This document shows, piece after piece, positions 7,643 to 17,157 of a DNA stretch of 64,000 bases. The notes below the pieces were generated by a model. The model ran no database searches and was not told the origin of the DNA. It worked only from the letters and a program-made list of their open reading frames with translations. Position 1 is the stretch's first letter. Every line of letters starts with the position of its first letter. The stretch is taken from NCBI RefSeq assembly GCF_000143685.1, contig NC_014328.1:3720001-3784000 (forward strand). Reading direction: 5' to 3'. Source of the stretch: Clostridium ljungdahlii DSM 13528 (GTDB lineage Bacteria > Bacillota > Clostridia > Clostridiales > Clostridiaceae). The translations under genes were made by a program, and so were the position numbers.

Positions 7643-9184
7643 TTATGCAATTTTTAATTTCTTTTTTACCAAATTTATTATATTAGCAAGCTCCTGTACT
7701 TTTAATATAAGCAGCATAATCACATACACTGCTATACCAACTATGATGCAAATAAAGAGTGTCAAAAGCTGTCCCTTAAATCCACCTAGTAAATTTCCCA
7801 GGAAATTATTTATTAAAAATATACACACTCCCATAGTACCTGCAGCTGTCATTATCTTTATTCCAACTTTAAACATATTAAATCCATTTATATTTCCAAC
7901 TCTTTTTCTTAAATCCTTAGCTAAAAGCACGCAGCTTACAAATGCAGAAATTGTTGTAGCTAAAGTAAGTCCTCCTATACCCATCTTTTTCACAAGTACT
8001 ATGCTCATAACTATATTTACAGCTACACCTAATGCACCATTTATCATAGGTGTAGTAGTATCTTGAATAGCGTAAAAAGCTCTGTTAAATACATCTCTTA
8101 TTCCCCAAAATACCAGTCCAGATACCAAGAAAAGTAGTGCATCAGCAGTCATATTAACTGCCTGCTTATTAAAGGCACCGTGCATGAAGAGTGCACTTAT
8201 TACAGGAACTCTAAGTATCAACATTCCTACTATAGCTGGTATTACTATGATATTGATATTATTTACTGCTATGCTTATATGTGACTTAAAATCTTCATAA
8301 TTTTTAAGACTTCCGTCCCTAGATAAAGAAGGATATATAACCGTAACTATTGCAGATGCAAAAGTGAAATAAACAAGCATATTTAACTTATTTGCATAAT
8401 CAAGTGCCAATATACTTCCTACTACAAGAGTAGAAGCCATTCTCTTTTGAACTACTTCATTTACCTGATTAACGCCAGTTCCAATCACAACTGGAGCAAT
8501 CAATGAAAGCATTTTTTTAATCTTAGGATCTTTTAAATTTATTTTAGGACTATATTTATACTTATTTTTTATAAGCCATGGAATTTGTACCACTATCTGA
8601 AGTCCGTTTCCAATCATAGTAGCTGCTGTGAGGCCTACAATTCCATAATGACTTCCCATTAGCACATAAGCTATTATAGGTATGTTCATTGCTATTCCAA
8701 CTAATGCTGGAGCTGTAAAATCGTCTAAAGTTTGAAGCACTGCCGTGTAGCCGCTGTTTAAACTCAAAAAAAGTATATTTATCATACTCATCTTAGTTAA
8801 TAATATGGTTAAATTATATCTTTGACCTTTAAAATTAGAAATTACATTAACTATATCTGTAGTAAATATCCATCCTAAAACACATAAAAACAACGAAATA
8901 ATCATTAGGATGTTCATTATGCAATTGGCAAATTTAAACATTTCTTCTTTGCCATGTTTACTATATGTTTCACTGAGTATTGGAATAAAAGTGGTAGTAA
9001 TTGCAATTCCAAACAAATTAAACATCAAATTTGGTATGGTAAGTGACATAGTGTAGGCATCTGAACTAGCAGATGCTCCAAATGCACTGGCAATAAGTGC
9101 ATCCCTTACAAATCCTATTACCCTGCTTGCCATTGAAATTACCATTACTACACCAGCAGCTTTAACAAGTCCATCTTTCTTCAT
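7643..9184 (-). CDS. murJ: MurJ/MviN-type lipid-linked glycan flippase
   Basis: A polytopic protein of about 513 residues with some 14 membrane segments, matching the MurJ subfamily of the MOP superfamily. The signature N-terminus MVISMASRVIGFVRDALIAS continues with AFGAS, and later GIAITTTFIPILSETYSKHG and GIRDVFNRAFYAIQDTTTPM are diagnostic. The TTG-initiated frame starts four codons earlier, but GGAGG overlaps it, so ATG 9182-9184 is chosen. MurJ flips lipid II. Because no Wzx-type exporter is present in this locus, this copy may instead flip the capsule or teichuronic-type repeat unit. It is probably co-transcribed with the lipoprotein gene 41 bp downstream. Confidence 0.9.
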   Translation of the reverse strand: MKKDGLVKAAGVVMVISMASRVIGFVRDALIASAFGASASSDAYTMSLTIPNLMFNLFGIAITTTFIPILSETYSKHGKEEMFKFANCIMNILMIISLFLCVLGWIFTTDIVNVISNFKGQRYNLTILLTKMSMINILFLSLNSGYTAVLQTLDDFTAPALVGIAMNIPIIAYVLMGSHYGIVGLTAATMIGNGLQIVVQIPWLIKNKYKYSPKINLKDPKIKKMLSLIAPVVIGTGVNQVNEVVQKRMASTLVVGSILALDYANKLNMLVYFTFASAIVTVIYPSLSRDGSLKNYEDFKSHISIAVNNINIIVIPAIVGMLILRVPVISALFMHGAFNKQAVNMTADALLFLVSGLVFWGIRDVFNRAFYAIQDTTTPMINGALGVAVNIVMSIVLVKKMGIGGLTLATTISAFVSCVLLAKDLRKRVGNINGFNMFKVGIKIMTAAGTMGVCIFLINNFLGNLLGGFKGQLLTLFICIIVGIAVYVIMLLILKVQELANIINLVKKKLKIA

Positions 9185-9228
9185 ATTTTCCTCCAAAATT
9201 ATCCTACCTGCATCTAAGCACTGCCTAA

Positions 9229-9285
9229 AGCATTTTCAAAGAAATAGCCAGTTAGTATGCTATCTTATTTTCTTTTAAATGCCTA
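9229..9285 (+). repeat. Small inverted repeat, family C, copy 1
   Basis: AAGCATTTTCAAAGAAATAG is matched by a degenerate inverted arm, TATTTTCTTTTAAATGCCTA. The whole 57-bp unit, including an internal TATGC and a CTTATTTTC block, is repeated in the same orientation at 35531-35588. It lies in the 180-bp gap between the acyltransferase stop and the flippase start. Confidence 0.6.
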
Positions 9286-9364
9286 ATGTGTAAATTATAT
9301 CTTCAAGTATTTTATCACTAATCAATTCCATATACAACGAATTGAAAATAGCTTGTTAACATCT

Positions 9365-10348
9365 TTACTTATGTCCTAAAAATACTTTACTTAGTATAGG
9401 TATTTTATTAAGTATCCATTTACATATTAAAATAGGTATAAATCCTACTAAAATCATTATTACAATTACAAAGCTATAATTTAATTTCAACATTTGATAA
9501 CATAAAACCCTGGCTCCTGTTTGTGAAAACCAGGACAAGAGGTAAATATCATAGCTGTATTTTCCCACTTTTCTAAACAATTCTCCACCTGAAGTATTCA
9601 TTATGAGTTGGGATACCATTAAAAATATACTACTTCCGAGAAGAGATGTAACTAGGTTGTAGTAAGGATACACTTCCTTTCCCACATCAAATACATTCAT
9701 AGCCATAAGAACTATAGAAAATACTAAAACTATAGCGTACTTATTTTTAATATTATTCCATTTATCGTAAGTATTTTTCAAATATACTCCGAAGAAAAAG
9801 TAAAACAAATAATGAATTACACCATACACATAAAATAAACCTATTTGCTTTGTAAACAACAGATTAAAAAGCAAAGTTATTACTAAAGTCAAATTTATAG
9901 GTAATTTTTTAAAAATTGGTGCGACTGCAAATATGAAAAATAATGTATATATAAACCAAAAATATTGTATTGGAATATCTAAAGGATAAATCAATATATT
10001 TGTTATGAGGCTGTTTAGCTTTACCGGTCTCGCAGCATAGTTATTCATATATAATTTTATAGGCACCGCCACTAGTGACACTGCAAAATATGGAACCATA
10101 AGTCTTTTAAATTTTCCATAAACAAAACTGCCATAATCTCTTACAGTCTTTATACTATATATCTTATAGGCGAAAAAACCTGATATAACAAAAAAGAAAG
10201 GCATATGGAATGAATATATGAGTTTATATATATAGGCATAAAATGCACTGCCATTAAACGCTGAATCAGGAAACGAATGTCCCAGCACTACTAAAAATAT
10301 ACCTATTCCTCTAGCTATATCCATATCCTTATAATACTTCTTCATCAC
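9365..10348 (-). CDS. Acyltransferase 3 family membrane protein (O-acetyltransferase-like)
   Basis: A 327-residue protein with about ten membrane helices. The hallmark N-terminus of the acyltransferase-3 (OafA/NodX/fucose 4-O-acetylase) family is present: DIARGIGIFLVVLGHSFPDS with the catalytic-site histidine, then YSFHMPFFFVISGFFAYKIY. These enzymes transfer acyl groups, usually acetyl, onto sugars at the membrane. In this locus it probably O-acetylates the polysaccharide. It is short for the family and has no extra C-terminal SGNH domain. It lies between the flippase and the Wzy-like gene. Confidence 0.85.
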   Translation of the reverse strand: MMKKYYKDMDIARGIGIFLVVLGHSFPDSAFNGSAFYAYIYKLIYSFHMPFFFVISGFFAYKIYSIKTVRDYGSFVYGKFKRLMVPYFAVSLVAVPIKLYMNNYAARPVKLNSLITNILIYPLDIPIQYFWFIYTLFFIFAVAPIFKKLPINLTLVITLLFNLLFTKQIGLFYVYGVIHYLFYFFFGVYLKNTYDKWNNIKNKYAIVLVFSIVLMAMNVFDVGKEVYPYYNLVTSLLGSSIFLMVSQLIMNTSGGELFRKVGKYSYDIYLLSWFSQTGARVLCYQMLKLNYSFVIVIMILVGFIPILICKWILNKIPILSKVFLGHK

Positions 10349-10396
10349 TCTTTACTCCTCCACAAGCAATCAATACTAAAAACTTAGTAAAATTAA

Positions 10397-11686
10397 TTAT
10401 ATTTCCTTAGGCAGCAAATATGCCAAAAGTACTCCAAGACCCAATCCACTAGTGAGCAGTGTAGTAAGTATAGGCCCATTAAATAGTGCCATTATGCCTC
10501 CAAAGAGAAGCGTTGATACTAAAAGTATATTTTTGCTTTCTACAGATCTTATGATTATCATTATAAAATAAAGCAGTATTGCAAATATGACTATACCTAT
10601 AATTCCAAAATTCATATAGGCATCCCCATACCAAGTTACATTTAGCCTCATATCCGGTCTTCCATAATAAACTGTAGCCATATAGAAATTAGGATCCATA
10701 TTGTATATATTTTTAAAGAAATGTCCTAGTATGCCCTGAGCTAACTTCATCTTAGGGTACATAGAAAAGAAATCAAAATACTCTAGTGCTATAAGTGAAG
10801 GCCATAAGAACACTCTTATTATTATGAGTAAATATATTGATAATTTTTTTAGGTACAATGCTGCAATTCCAAGTGCTACGGCAAGTGCCATTATTTTTTC
10901 TATAAAGCTTCTCTTTATTCCATATCTCAATATCATTCCAAAAAACGGTGCTAAGAGTAGAACTGCAAATTGAGTCTTATATGCAGCATATCCATATAAC
11001 ACAAGCTGCAGTACAAAAGGTATGAATACAAGTTTATATTTTCTCTTGTACATTAAAAATGCAAGTATAAATGGATTTATTATATTTCCAAGCCACTGTA
11101 CAAAATAATCTACAAATTTCCCTGCATGATCCCTGTAATCCAACCTTACTGAATATACATCTTTAAAAGCCTGAATTATTTTAGTAGGCATTCCAAGCTT
11201 ATAGATTATATAACCATAGCCAACTACCATAAATGCTATTAAGCCTATCCAAAAAGTTTTAGGACTAATATTTATTTGAGGTATTTTAAAATCAAACTTA
11301 CTAGTAAGCAAAACTCCTATTAATCCTACTGCAGCTATTGTATATATAAATACTGGTGAATTTTTACTATCTCCAAGTCCGCTCATAATATATACTATTA
11401 GAAGTGGTGTAGTACTTAAAATTAAAAACAAAAGCCAATACAAACTTGTCAGTTCTTCAATTCTATGAGGCAGTAAAAAAACAGCCGTATATATTATAAC
11501 TACAAACAAAGGCAGCATAATAAGTGACCTTTTCAAAATACCCTGATTTATTATAAAATTAAAAGATTTATAGTACTCTATTGAATGTATATATCCAAAT
11601 GTTAGTGCAGCTATTATGAATAAATATAAGATAATAGATAATATCTTGCTATCCTTATTTATCATATTGTAAATTTTATGTATCAT
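10397..11686 (-). CDS. Wzy-like polysaccharide polymerase, polytopic membrane protein
   Basis: A 429-residue protein with eleven to twelve hydrophobic segments. It has a large loop around residues 165-200 (KLGMPTKIIQAFKDVYSVRL, DYRDHAGKFVDYF) and a later extracytoplasmic stretch with NMDPNFYMATVYYGRPDMRL followed by WYGDAYMNFGIIG. Such W-x-G-x-x-x-x-x-G-x-x-G segments are common in O-antigen polymerases. Similarity is too diffuse to call beyond Wzy-like. It is placed between a GT2 glycosyltransferase and the acyltransferase. The best reading is the repeat-unit polymerase of this locus, with the 681-1940 product the ligase-like partner, but the two could be reversed. Confidence 0.65.
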   Translation of the reverse strand: MIHKIYNMINKDSKILSIILYLFIIAALTFGYIHSIEYYKSFNFIINQGILKRSLIMLPLFVVIIYTAVFLLPHRIEELTSLYWLLFLILSTTPLLIVYIMSGLGDSKNSPVFIYTIAAVGLIGVLLTSKFDFKIPQINISPKTFWIGLIAFMVVGYGYIIYKLGMPTKIIQAFKDVYSVRLDYRDHAGKFVDYFVQWLGNIINPFILAFLMYKRKYKLVFIPFVLQLVLYGYAAYKTQFAVLLLAPFFGMILRYGIKRSFIEKIMALAVALGIAALYLKKLSIYLLIIIRVFLWPSLIALEYFDFFSMYPKMKLAQGILGHFFKNIYNMDPNFYMATVYYGRPDMRLNVTWYGDAYMNFGIIGIVIFAILLYFIMIIIRSVESKNILLVSTLLFGGIMALFNGPILTTLLTSGLGLGVLLAYLLPKEI

Positions 11687-11724
11687 CCAGAAACCTCCTA
11701 TTTTAACTGATCACTTATGACTTA

Positions 11725-12726
11725 TCATTTAGATCTACCAAACACAAGTGATTTAAAAAATCCAACTGCAGTTCCTGCGCCATAGGCAATATGCAGTAGG
11801 AAAAATAATATAAACATAAGTGGCATATACTTTATACCATTCTTTGAACCTATCTTTATACATTCCAGTATATCTATAAGGAAATAGCTCCCCAGTGCTA
11901 AAACTTCTATAACTTTGCTGAGTAAAAATAATCTATATGTTGCACCAAACAGCAGTATGGTAAGAAGAAAAATTAAAGGTACAAGATGCCTTATTCTAAC
12001 TATTTCCCTGTTTGTAATTAAAGAACCTCCTATTTCCTTCCCATTTGCAAAATTTTGAGATATTATCTTTTTTATACTGCTTCTTGGTTTATAATAGGAT
12101 ATTATATCTTTATTCTGGTATATTTTATATCCAGCTTTTAATATTCTATTATTCATATCATTGTCTTCACTTCTAGCTAAACTTTCATTGTAAAGTCCTA
12201 CTTTATCAAATACCCATCTCCAAAAAGCTCCATTCCAAACCGTATCTACAAATCCCTGGTAATCTTTCTGTCTAAATTTAGCTACACCTATTCCAAATTT
12301 ACTTTCATGTAAAAATACAATACAATTTTCTATATAAGATTTTGATGTTAAAAGATAAGTAGGTCCTCCTACATTTACTACATTTTGTGATTTTAATTTA
12401 TTTAAAGTGCTTACACATCCACTTACATAATTTTTATCATAAAGTGCATGACCATCTACTCTTACAACTATATCTCCTTCTGCCATTTCTATTCCCTTAT
12501 TTAAACCTGCAGATTGTATTTTTTTAGGATTATCTATTATTCTAATCTTCTCATTTTCAAATTTCTCTATTATATCTCTAGTTGAATCAGTAGACATACC
12601 ATCTAAAACTAATATTTCAATAATATTATCATAAGTTTGATTTATTATAGAATTAAGGCACTTTTCTATATGTATTTCTTCATTGTACACAGGAATTATT
12701 ATTGAAACTGTATCCTTATTATACAT
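11725..12726 (-). CDS. Family 2 glycosyltransferase with C-terminal membrane segments
   Basis: A 333-residue protein. The GT-A fold N-terminus has VSIIIPVYNEEIHIEKCLNS, LVLDGMSTDSTRDIIEKF and the DxD-like VVRVDGHALYDKNYVSG. DNDMNNRILKAGYKIYQNKD resembles the catalytic ED-type region. The last 90 residues contain two or three membrane helices (LIFLLTILLFGATYRLFLL, MPLMFILFFLLHIAYGAG), as in SuccA/ExoA-type enzymes that work on lipid-linked saccharides at the inner membrane face. Donor and acceptor are unknown. It is one of three consecutive glycosyltransferases, probably adding successive sugars of the repeat unit. Confidence 0.85.
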   Translation of the reverse strand: MYNKDTVSIIIPVYNEEIHIEKCLNSIINQTYDNIIEILVLDGMSTDSTRDIIEKFENEKIRIIDNPKKIQSAGLNKGIEMAEGDIVVRVDGHALYDKNYVSGCVSTLNKLKSQNVVNVGGPTYLLTSKSYIENCIVFLHESKFGIGVAKFRQKDYQGFVDTVWNGAFWRWVFDKVGLYNESLARSEDNDMNNRILKAGYKIYQNKDIISYYKPRSSIKKIISQNFANGKEIGGSLITNREIVRIRHLVPLIFLLTILLFGATYRLFLLSKVIEVLALGSYFLIDILECIKIGSKNGIKYMPLMFILFFLLHIAYGAGTAVGFFKSLVFGRSK

Positions 12727-12758
12727 ACAAATCTCCTTTTCAATTCTATGAAAATAAT

Positions 12759-13871
12759 TTACTTTTCATATATTTTGCTTAATATAGGTTCATTGGCTTC
12801 CCAGAAATAATTATTCTTCAATCTTTTCATATTGTCTACTATGCTCTTCTTTTCTTCCCGATCTTCTATGAGTTTTCCTATGATATGCTCTAGTGTATCC
12901 TTAAGATTACCACCGTCTATTCCATATCCAAAATTGTTTTTGCAGACCTCATATCCAAATTCCGTAATTTTGTTTGCAATAACGGGAGTTTCAGTTATTA
13001 TGCTTTCATAAAACTTATTTGGCATAGATATAGTAGCCGTATCTCCAGGATAAAAGGCATACGTTATGTCTATGTTCCTGTAAAGTTCTTCTAATTGATC
13101 TATATGATAAGCTCCTCTTATATCTACATTTGAAAACTTTTTTGAATATTCAGCAAGCTTTTCAGAATATATTCCCCTTCCACAAACAACTATTTGCACA
13201 AACTTGCTGTATTTTTGAGAAGCATCAATTAATGCTTTCATTTCATCATAATATCTGACAGATCCTATAAAACCAATTCTAAGTTTATCACTTGGAGTTT
13301 TTTCTATATTATTAAATAGATTTTTATAAGGAGCATTGTTTACTATGTAAATATTTTTACTTATTTTACTGTAAACTTCCTTCATTTTTGGGGTAACTAC
13401 TATGTGAATATCTACTTTCTTTAACATATGTCTTTCCATTAAAATTATTAAATTATAAATACATTTGTTTAAAAATCCTTTTCTGTTATAAAAGTACAGA
13501 TAGAAAAGATCATGTTCGTCATATATTAATTTCAACTTAAGTTTTTTATTTATACTAAAGCCTATAAAAAGTCCATCAAAGTCGTGGCAGTGGAGTGCCT
13601 GAAAATCTTTATTTTTTAAATAGTTATATACATCTTTTTTAAAATTTAAAAATTTAAAAGCCTGCTTATATCCACTTCCATACTGGGCATTTCCAAAAAA
13701 TCTTACTATTTTTATACCATCCAAATTTTCTTCAGGCTTATCAATATAAGTTCCTTCCCTATCCCAACATAATATAGTAATTTTATGGCCAAGTTTTGTC
13801 AAAGACTTCGCCTCTTTATATACCCTGGGGTCAGGATCAAATCCATTTGTAAGTATCATTGCAATATTCAA
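12759..13871 (-). CDS. Family 4-like glycosyltransferase
   Basis: A 370-residue GT-B protein. The N-terminal half contains NGFDPDPRVYKEAKSLTKLG, a motif frequent in capsule glycosyltransferases, and LHCHDFDGLFIGFSI. The C-terminal nucleotide-sugar binding half has LRIGFIGSVRYYDEMKALID and DTATISMPNKFYESIITETP, carrying the EX7E-type acidic residues in slightly modified form. It would be a soluble or peripheral cytoplasmic enzyme. The gene is 8 bp downstream of the next glycosyltransferase gene, so the two are co-transcribed. The transferred sugar is unknown. Confidence 0.85.
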   Translation of the reverse strand: MNIAMILTNGFDPDPRVYKEAKSLTKLGHKITILCWDREGTYIDKPEENLDGIKIVRFFGNAQYGSGYKQAFKFLNFKKDVYNYLKNKDFQALHCHDFDGLFIGFSINKKLKLKLIYDEHDLFYLYFYNRKGFLNKCIYNLIILMERHMLKKVDIHIVVTPKMKEVYSKISKNIYIVNNAPYKNLFNNIEKTPSDKLRIGFIGSVRYYDEMKALIDASQKYSKFVQIVVCGRGIYSEKLAEYSKKFSNVDIRGAYHIDQLEELYRNIDITYAFYPGDTATISMPNKFYESIITETPVIANKITEFGYEVCKNNFGYGIDGGNLKDTLEHIIGKLIEDREEKKSIVDNMKRLKNNYFWEANEPILSKIYEK

Positions 13872-13878
13872 TATTCTT

Positions 13879-15072
13879 TCACCTCATAATCTCATTGTAT
13901 ATATGAATGGTTTTCTGAGCATTTCTAAGCCAGGTAAATTCACTTAATACTGTTTTCTTCCCATTTTCACCTACAATTTTAGCCTTATCCTTATGACTCA
14001 ATATGTAATCTATAGTACAAACTAGATCATCTAAATCATGAGGTTCAACCAAAAATCCATTTTTTTTATCCACAATAACATCCTCTATTCCCTGACCTTT
14101 AACACCTATAACTGGTATACCACTATTCATTGCTTCTATATACACTATTCCAAAACCTTCCTGCCAGCTTGGAAGTGCAAATACATCACATTTTGGGGAC
14201 ATATATTTTATTACTTGAGAATGAGGTAACTTTCCTAGAAAAATCACATTTTTATTTAAACTCAAATTGTCTACAAGCCTTTTTAAATTTCTGTATTCCT
14301 CTCCATCGCCAATTACGTAATATTTTATAGTAGGATATATATTTACAAGCTTTGAAACAGCTCTTATATTCAAATCTATTCCCTTTGTCTTTATTAAAGC
14401 AGACACACTGAGCATTACATAATCTCCCTCTAGCTCAACCTGCTTATCTGCTACACATTCCTCTGGGTTAATTCCATTATTTATTACTACTGTTTTATCT
14501 AGAAGCTCCTTCTTTTCTATAATGTTTCTCAGTTTATTACTGACAGTTATTATTTTGTCTGCATTTTCCAAAACCTTAGTCACATTTTTTCTACACATAT
14601 TATTCTTTTTTATAGTATATTGAAAATCCTGACCATGAATTGTCACTACAAAAGGCACTTTATACTTTTTACTAAGACTTATACTTGCAAATCCTACAGG
14701 TATAGCTGTATGTGCATGTATTACATCGAATTTAAACTTTTTATACAATTTGCTTATAATTTTCCTTATACCTAAGTACATAAAAAATCCTGAGTATTGA
14801 AGGAATAGCCCTCCCGGGAATTCTATATATCTAGGATAAAAAACTTCCACACCATCAAGTACCATTTTAGATGGAATATCAATGTAAGCTTTATACTTCT
14901 TTATGTTCCCTAAAAAAGCTGGTACATAGGGAACAGGGCACACAACCTTTACCCTACAGCCTTCATTTATGAGTTTTTGCACTTGTTTGTGGACAAAAAT
15001 ACCTAAAACGCTGTTAGAAGATGAGGGATACATATGTGAAATAACTAGTACATTCTTCATGGCTTTATTCAT
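13879..15072 (-). CDS. Family 4 glycosyltransferase
   Basis: A 397-residue GT-B enzyme. HMYPSSSNSVLGIFVHKQVQ at the start, VIHAHTAIPVGFASISLSKK, VTIHGQDF, and the C-terminal LPSWQEGFGIVYIEAMNSGI with the EX7E motif are classic GT4 signatures; VIGVKGQGIEDVIVDKKNGF follows. It probably adds one of the sugars of the surface polysaccharide repeat unit in the cytoplasm. It lies 8 bp after the 4,6-dehydratase gene, whose product may supply its nucleotide sugar, though that link is inferred. The ORF opens MNKAMKNVL, so an internal ATG four codons in is also possible. Confidence 0.9.
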   Translation of the reverse strand: MNKAMKNVLVISHMYPSSSNSVLGIFVHKQVQKLINEGCRVKVVCPVPYVPAFLGNIKKYKAYIDIPSKMVLDGVEVFYPRYIEFPGGLFLQYSGFFMYLGIRKIISKLYKKFKFDVIHAHTAIPVGFASISLSKKYKVPFVVTIHGQDFQYTIKKNNMCRKNVTKVLENADKIITVSNKLRNIIEKKELLDKTVVINNGINPEECVADKQVELEGDYVMLSVSALIKTKGIDLNIRAVSKLVNIYPTIKYYVIGDGEEYRNLKRLVDNLSLNKNVIFLGKLPHSQVIKYMSPKCDVFALPSWQEGFGIVYIEAMNSGIPVIGVKGQGIEDVIVDKKNGFLVEPHDLDDLVCTIDYILSHKDKAKIVGENGKKTVLSEFTWLRNAQKTIHIYNEIMR

Positions 15073-15079
15073 CCTTTTG

Positions 15080-16918
15080 CTATTTTTTTCTCTTATAGGT
15101 TGGTACTTTTTCCTCTATAAGTTTGATTATTTCCTCTTTATCTTCATTTACCACTTCTCTAAACTGTTTTATAGACTCCTCTACAAAAGTCATATCTATT
15201 TTAGCTGGTTTTTCAACAAATATCTTATCATGTTCTGTGGAAGTTAAAGCTACTTCATTCATAAGAAGTTCCTCATATAATTTCTCTCCCGGTCTTAAAC
15301 CTGTATATTCTATTTTTATATCCACATCAGGTTCATATCCAGATAAAGTTATAAGATCCTTGGCCAGATCTACTATTTTTACGGGTTTTCCCATATCAAG
15401 TACAAAAATTTCTCCACCATGGGCTATGGCACCTGCCTGAATTACAAGCTGTGCTGCTTCAGGTATCGTCATAAAAAATCTATTTATTTCAGGATGGGTT
15501 ACCGTAACAGGTCCCCCATGGGCTATTTGCTTTTTAAAAAGTGGAATTACCGAACCATTACTCCCTAAAACATTTCCGAATCTTACAGCTACATACTCCG
15601 TCTCACTAACTTCGTCAAAAGCCTGCACCATAATTTCACAAAATCTCTTTGAAGCTCCCATAACATTAGTTGGATTAACTGCCTTATCCGTACTTATTTG
15701 AACAAACTTATTCACTTTAAATTCATCACAACATTTTAGTACATTATAGGTACCAATTATATTATTCTTCACGGCTTCTGCCGGATTACCTTCCATAAGT
15801 GGAACGTGCTTATGAGCAGCTGCATGAAAAACCACTTCTGGTCTGTATTTATCAAATATACTTCTTAATCTATCTTCATCTCTTATAGAAGCTATAATTA
15901 TGGCTTTATTTAATTTTGAATAATTATAGTTTAATTCCATCTGCACGTCATAAACGTTATTTTCATATATGTCTAGTATCAAAAGTTGCTTTGGACCAAA
16001 TCTAGCTATCTGTCTGCATAATTCAGATCCTATAGATCCTCCACCACCTGTGACCATTATAATCTTATCCTTTATGTACTTATTTATATTTTCATTGTTA
16101 AGCTTAACTTCATCTCTTCCAAGAAGATCTTCTATGTTTACATCTCTTAATTTGCTCATATTTAAATTTCCATCTATCATTTCATATATGCCAGGCAAAG
16201 TTTTAAGCTTGCATTTTGTACTCTTGCATATATTTATGATTTCCCTTTTAGTCTTGATATCTGCAGAAGGCATTGCAATTATTATTTCTTCTATGCTTCT
16301 TTCTTTGCATATTCTTGGTATGTCATCTCTTCCTCCTAAAACTTTTATACCATTTATCAACTTTTTTCTTTTTGTTTCATCATCATCTACAAGTCCAACT
16401 ACATCATAATTAAAATTTCTATTTTTCTTTATCTCTTTTATGAGCACTGCCGATGCATCTCCTGCACCAATTATAAGAAGTCTTTTATTTCTTATCTTTT
16501 TATATTGTCCTACGCTTTTATCTTGAAGTAACCTGTATATAAATCTTATACCGCCTAAGGTTAGCACAGATAATATCCAAAAAATTATATGTACAGTATA
16601 TGGAAATCTATAATACCTATTTTCAAGAAATTTATAATTTATAAAATAGCTGTAAATTACAAATATAATATTGGATACAGAAACAGAATATACAATAGAA
16701 ATTAACTCTTCTACTGATGCATATTTCCATATACTATCGTATAAATTAAAAACTTTGTTAAATACTAAAGTTATAATTACCATAGGAATAACTGAAATTT
16801 TTAAAAATATTATATATTCCTGCTGTATATTAAAATCAAATTTAAGTAATAAGGCAAAATATAAGGAACCTATAAGAAATAATATATCGTATACTATGAG
16901 TTTTTTGTCTTTTTGCAT
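15080..16918 (-). CDS. Membrane-bound UDP-sugar 4,6-dehydratase (PglF/CapD family)
   Basis: A 612-residue, two-part protein. Residues 1-130 hold four membrane helices. Then comes a Rossmann-like CoA-binding-type domain (LLIIGAGDASAVLIKEIKKN) and a full extended-SDR domain from about residue 285: VTGGGGSIGSELCRQIARFG, HAAAHKHVPLMEGNPAEAV, ISTDKAVNPTNVMGASKR. Met replaces the usual Tyr in the SDR active site, as is normal for PglF/FlaA1 dehydratases. The reaction expected is UDP-GlcNAc to UDP-2-acetamido-4-keto-6-deoxy sugar. It is the first gene of the polysaccharide block downstream of galU, behind a probable promoter. No 4-aminotransferase for bacillosamine is seen nearby, so the final sugar is uncertain. 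Confidence 0.9.
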   Translation of the reverse strand: MQKDKKLIVYDILFLIGSLYFALLLKFDFNIQQEYIIFLKISVIPMVIITLVFNKVFNLYDSIWKYASVEELISIVYSVSVSNIIFVIYSYFINYKFLENRYYRFPYTVHIIFWILSVLTLGGIRFIYRLLQDKSVGQYKKIRNKRLLIIGAGDASAVLIKEIKKNRNFNYDVVGLVDDDETKRKKLINGIKVLGGRDDIPRICKERSIEEIIIAMPSADIKTKREIINICKSTKCKLKTLPGIYEMIDGNLNMSKLRDVNIEDLLGRDEVKLNNENINKYIKDKIIMVTGGGGSIGSELCRQIARFGPKQLLILDIYENNVYDVQMELNYNYSKLNKAIIIASIRDEDRLRSIFDKYRPEVVFHAAAHKHVPLMEGNPAEAVKNNIIGTYNVLKCCDEFKVNKFVQISTDKAVNPTNVMGASKRFCEIMVQAFDEVSETEYVAVRFGNVLGSNGSVIPLFKKQIAHGGPVTVTHPEINRFFMTIPEAAQLVIQAGAIAHGGEIFVLDMGKPVKIVDLAKDLITLSGYEPDVDIKIEYTGLRPGEKLYEELLMNEVALTSTEHDKIFVEKPAKIDMTFVEESIKQFREVVNEDKEEIIKLIEEKVPTYKRKK

Positions 16919-16971
16919 TTCAACACTTCCTAAATTATTGTAAAAATTTTATATAAAAACTCCCTTTATCT

Positions 16972-16999
16972 ATTTTACATCATAAACAAAATTATTCAA
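16972..16999 (-). promoter_or_regulatory. Candidate sigma-A promoter of the polysaccharide block
   Basis: On the minus strand TTGAAT (16994-16999) is followed after 16 nt by TAAAAT (16972-16977), about 55 nt upstream of the dehydratase start. The hexamers are reasonable, but the DNA is very AT-rich, so chance matches are common. Confidence 0.4.
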
Positions 17000-17038
17000 C
17001 ACATTTTTTAACAGGTAATGTCACACATCACACAATTT

Positions 17039-17069
17039 AATACTGCTGTTCTATTTCACCAGCAGTATT
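17039..17069. other. Perfect 10-bp stem-loop upstream of the dehydratase gene
   Basis: AATACTGCTG and CAGCAGTATT flank an 11-nt loop. It lies between the galU terminator-like stem and the candidate promoter at 16972-16999. No U-tract follows on either strand, so it could be an operator or a remnant rather than a terminator. Confidence 0.45.
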
Positions 17070-17103
17070 GATAAATTAATTAATTTTTTGTTACTAAATA
17101 AAT

Positions 17104-17144
17104 TGCATCTATAATTTTACATAAATTCTAAAATTATAGATGCA
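17104..17144 (-). terminator. Perfect 16-bp stem-loop after galU (terminator-like)
   Basis: TGCATCTATAATTTTA, a 9-nt loop, then the exact complement TAAAATTATAGATGCA. It begins 14 bp beyond the galU stop codon. On the minus strand the stem is followed by AATTTATTTAG, a weak U-rich tail, so it is most likely the galU operon terminator. Confidence 0.6.
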
Positions 17145-17157
17145 GCTTTATTAAACT

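Noticed and set aside
15969..16409. Plus-strand ORFs of 100-190 codons opposite the dehydratase, mutS2, murJ and similar genes
   Set aside because: Antisense shadows: Ser/Leu/Ile-rich, no ribosome site, and covered by well-supported genes on the other strand.
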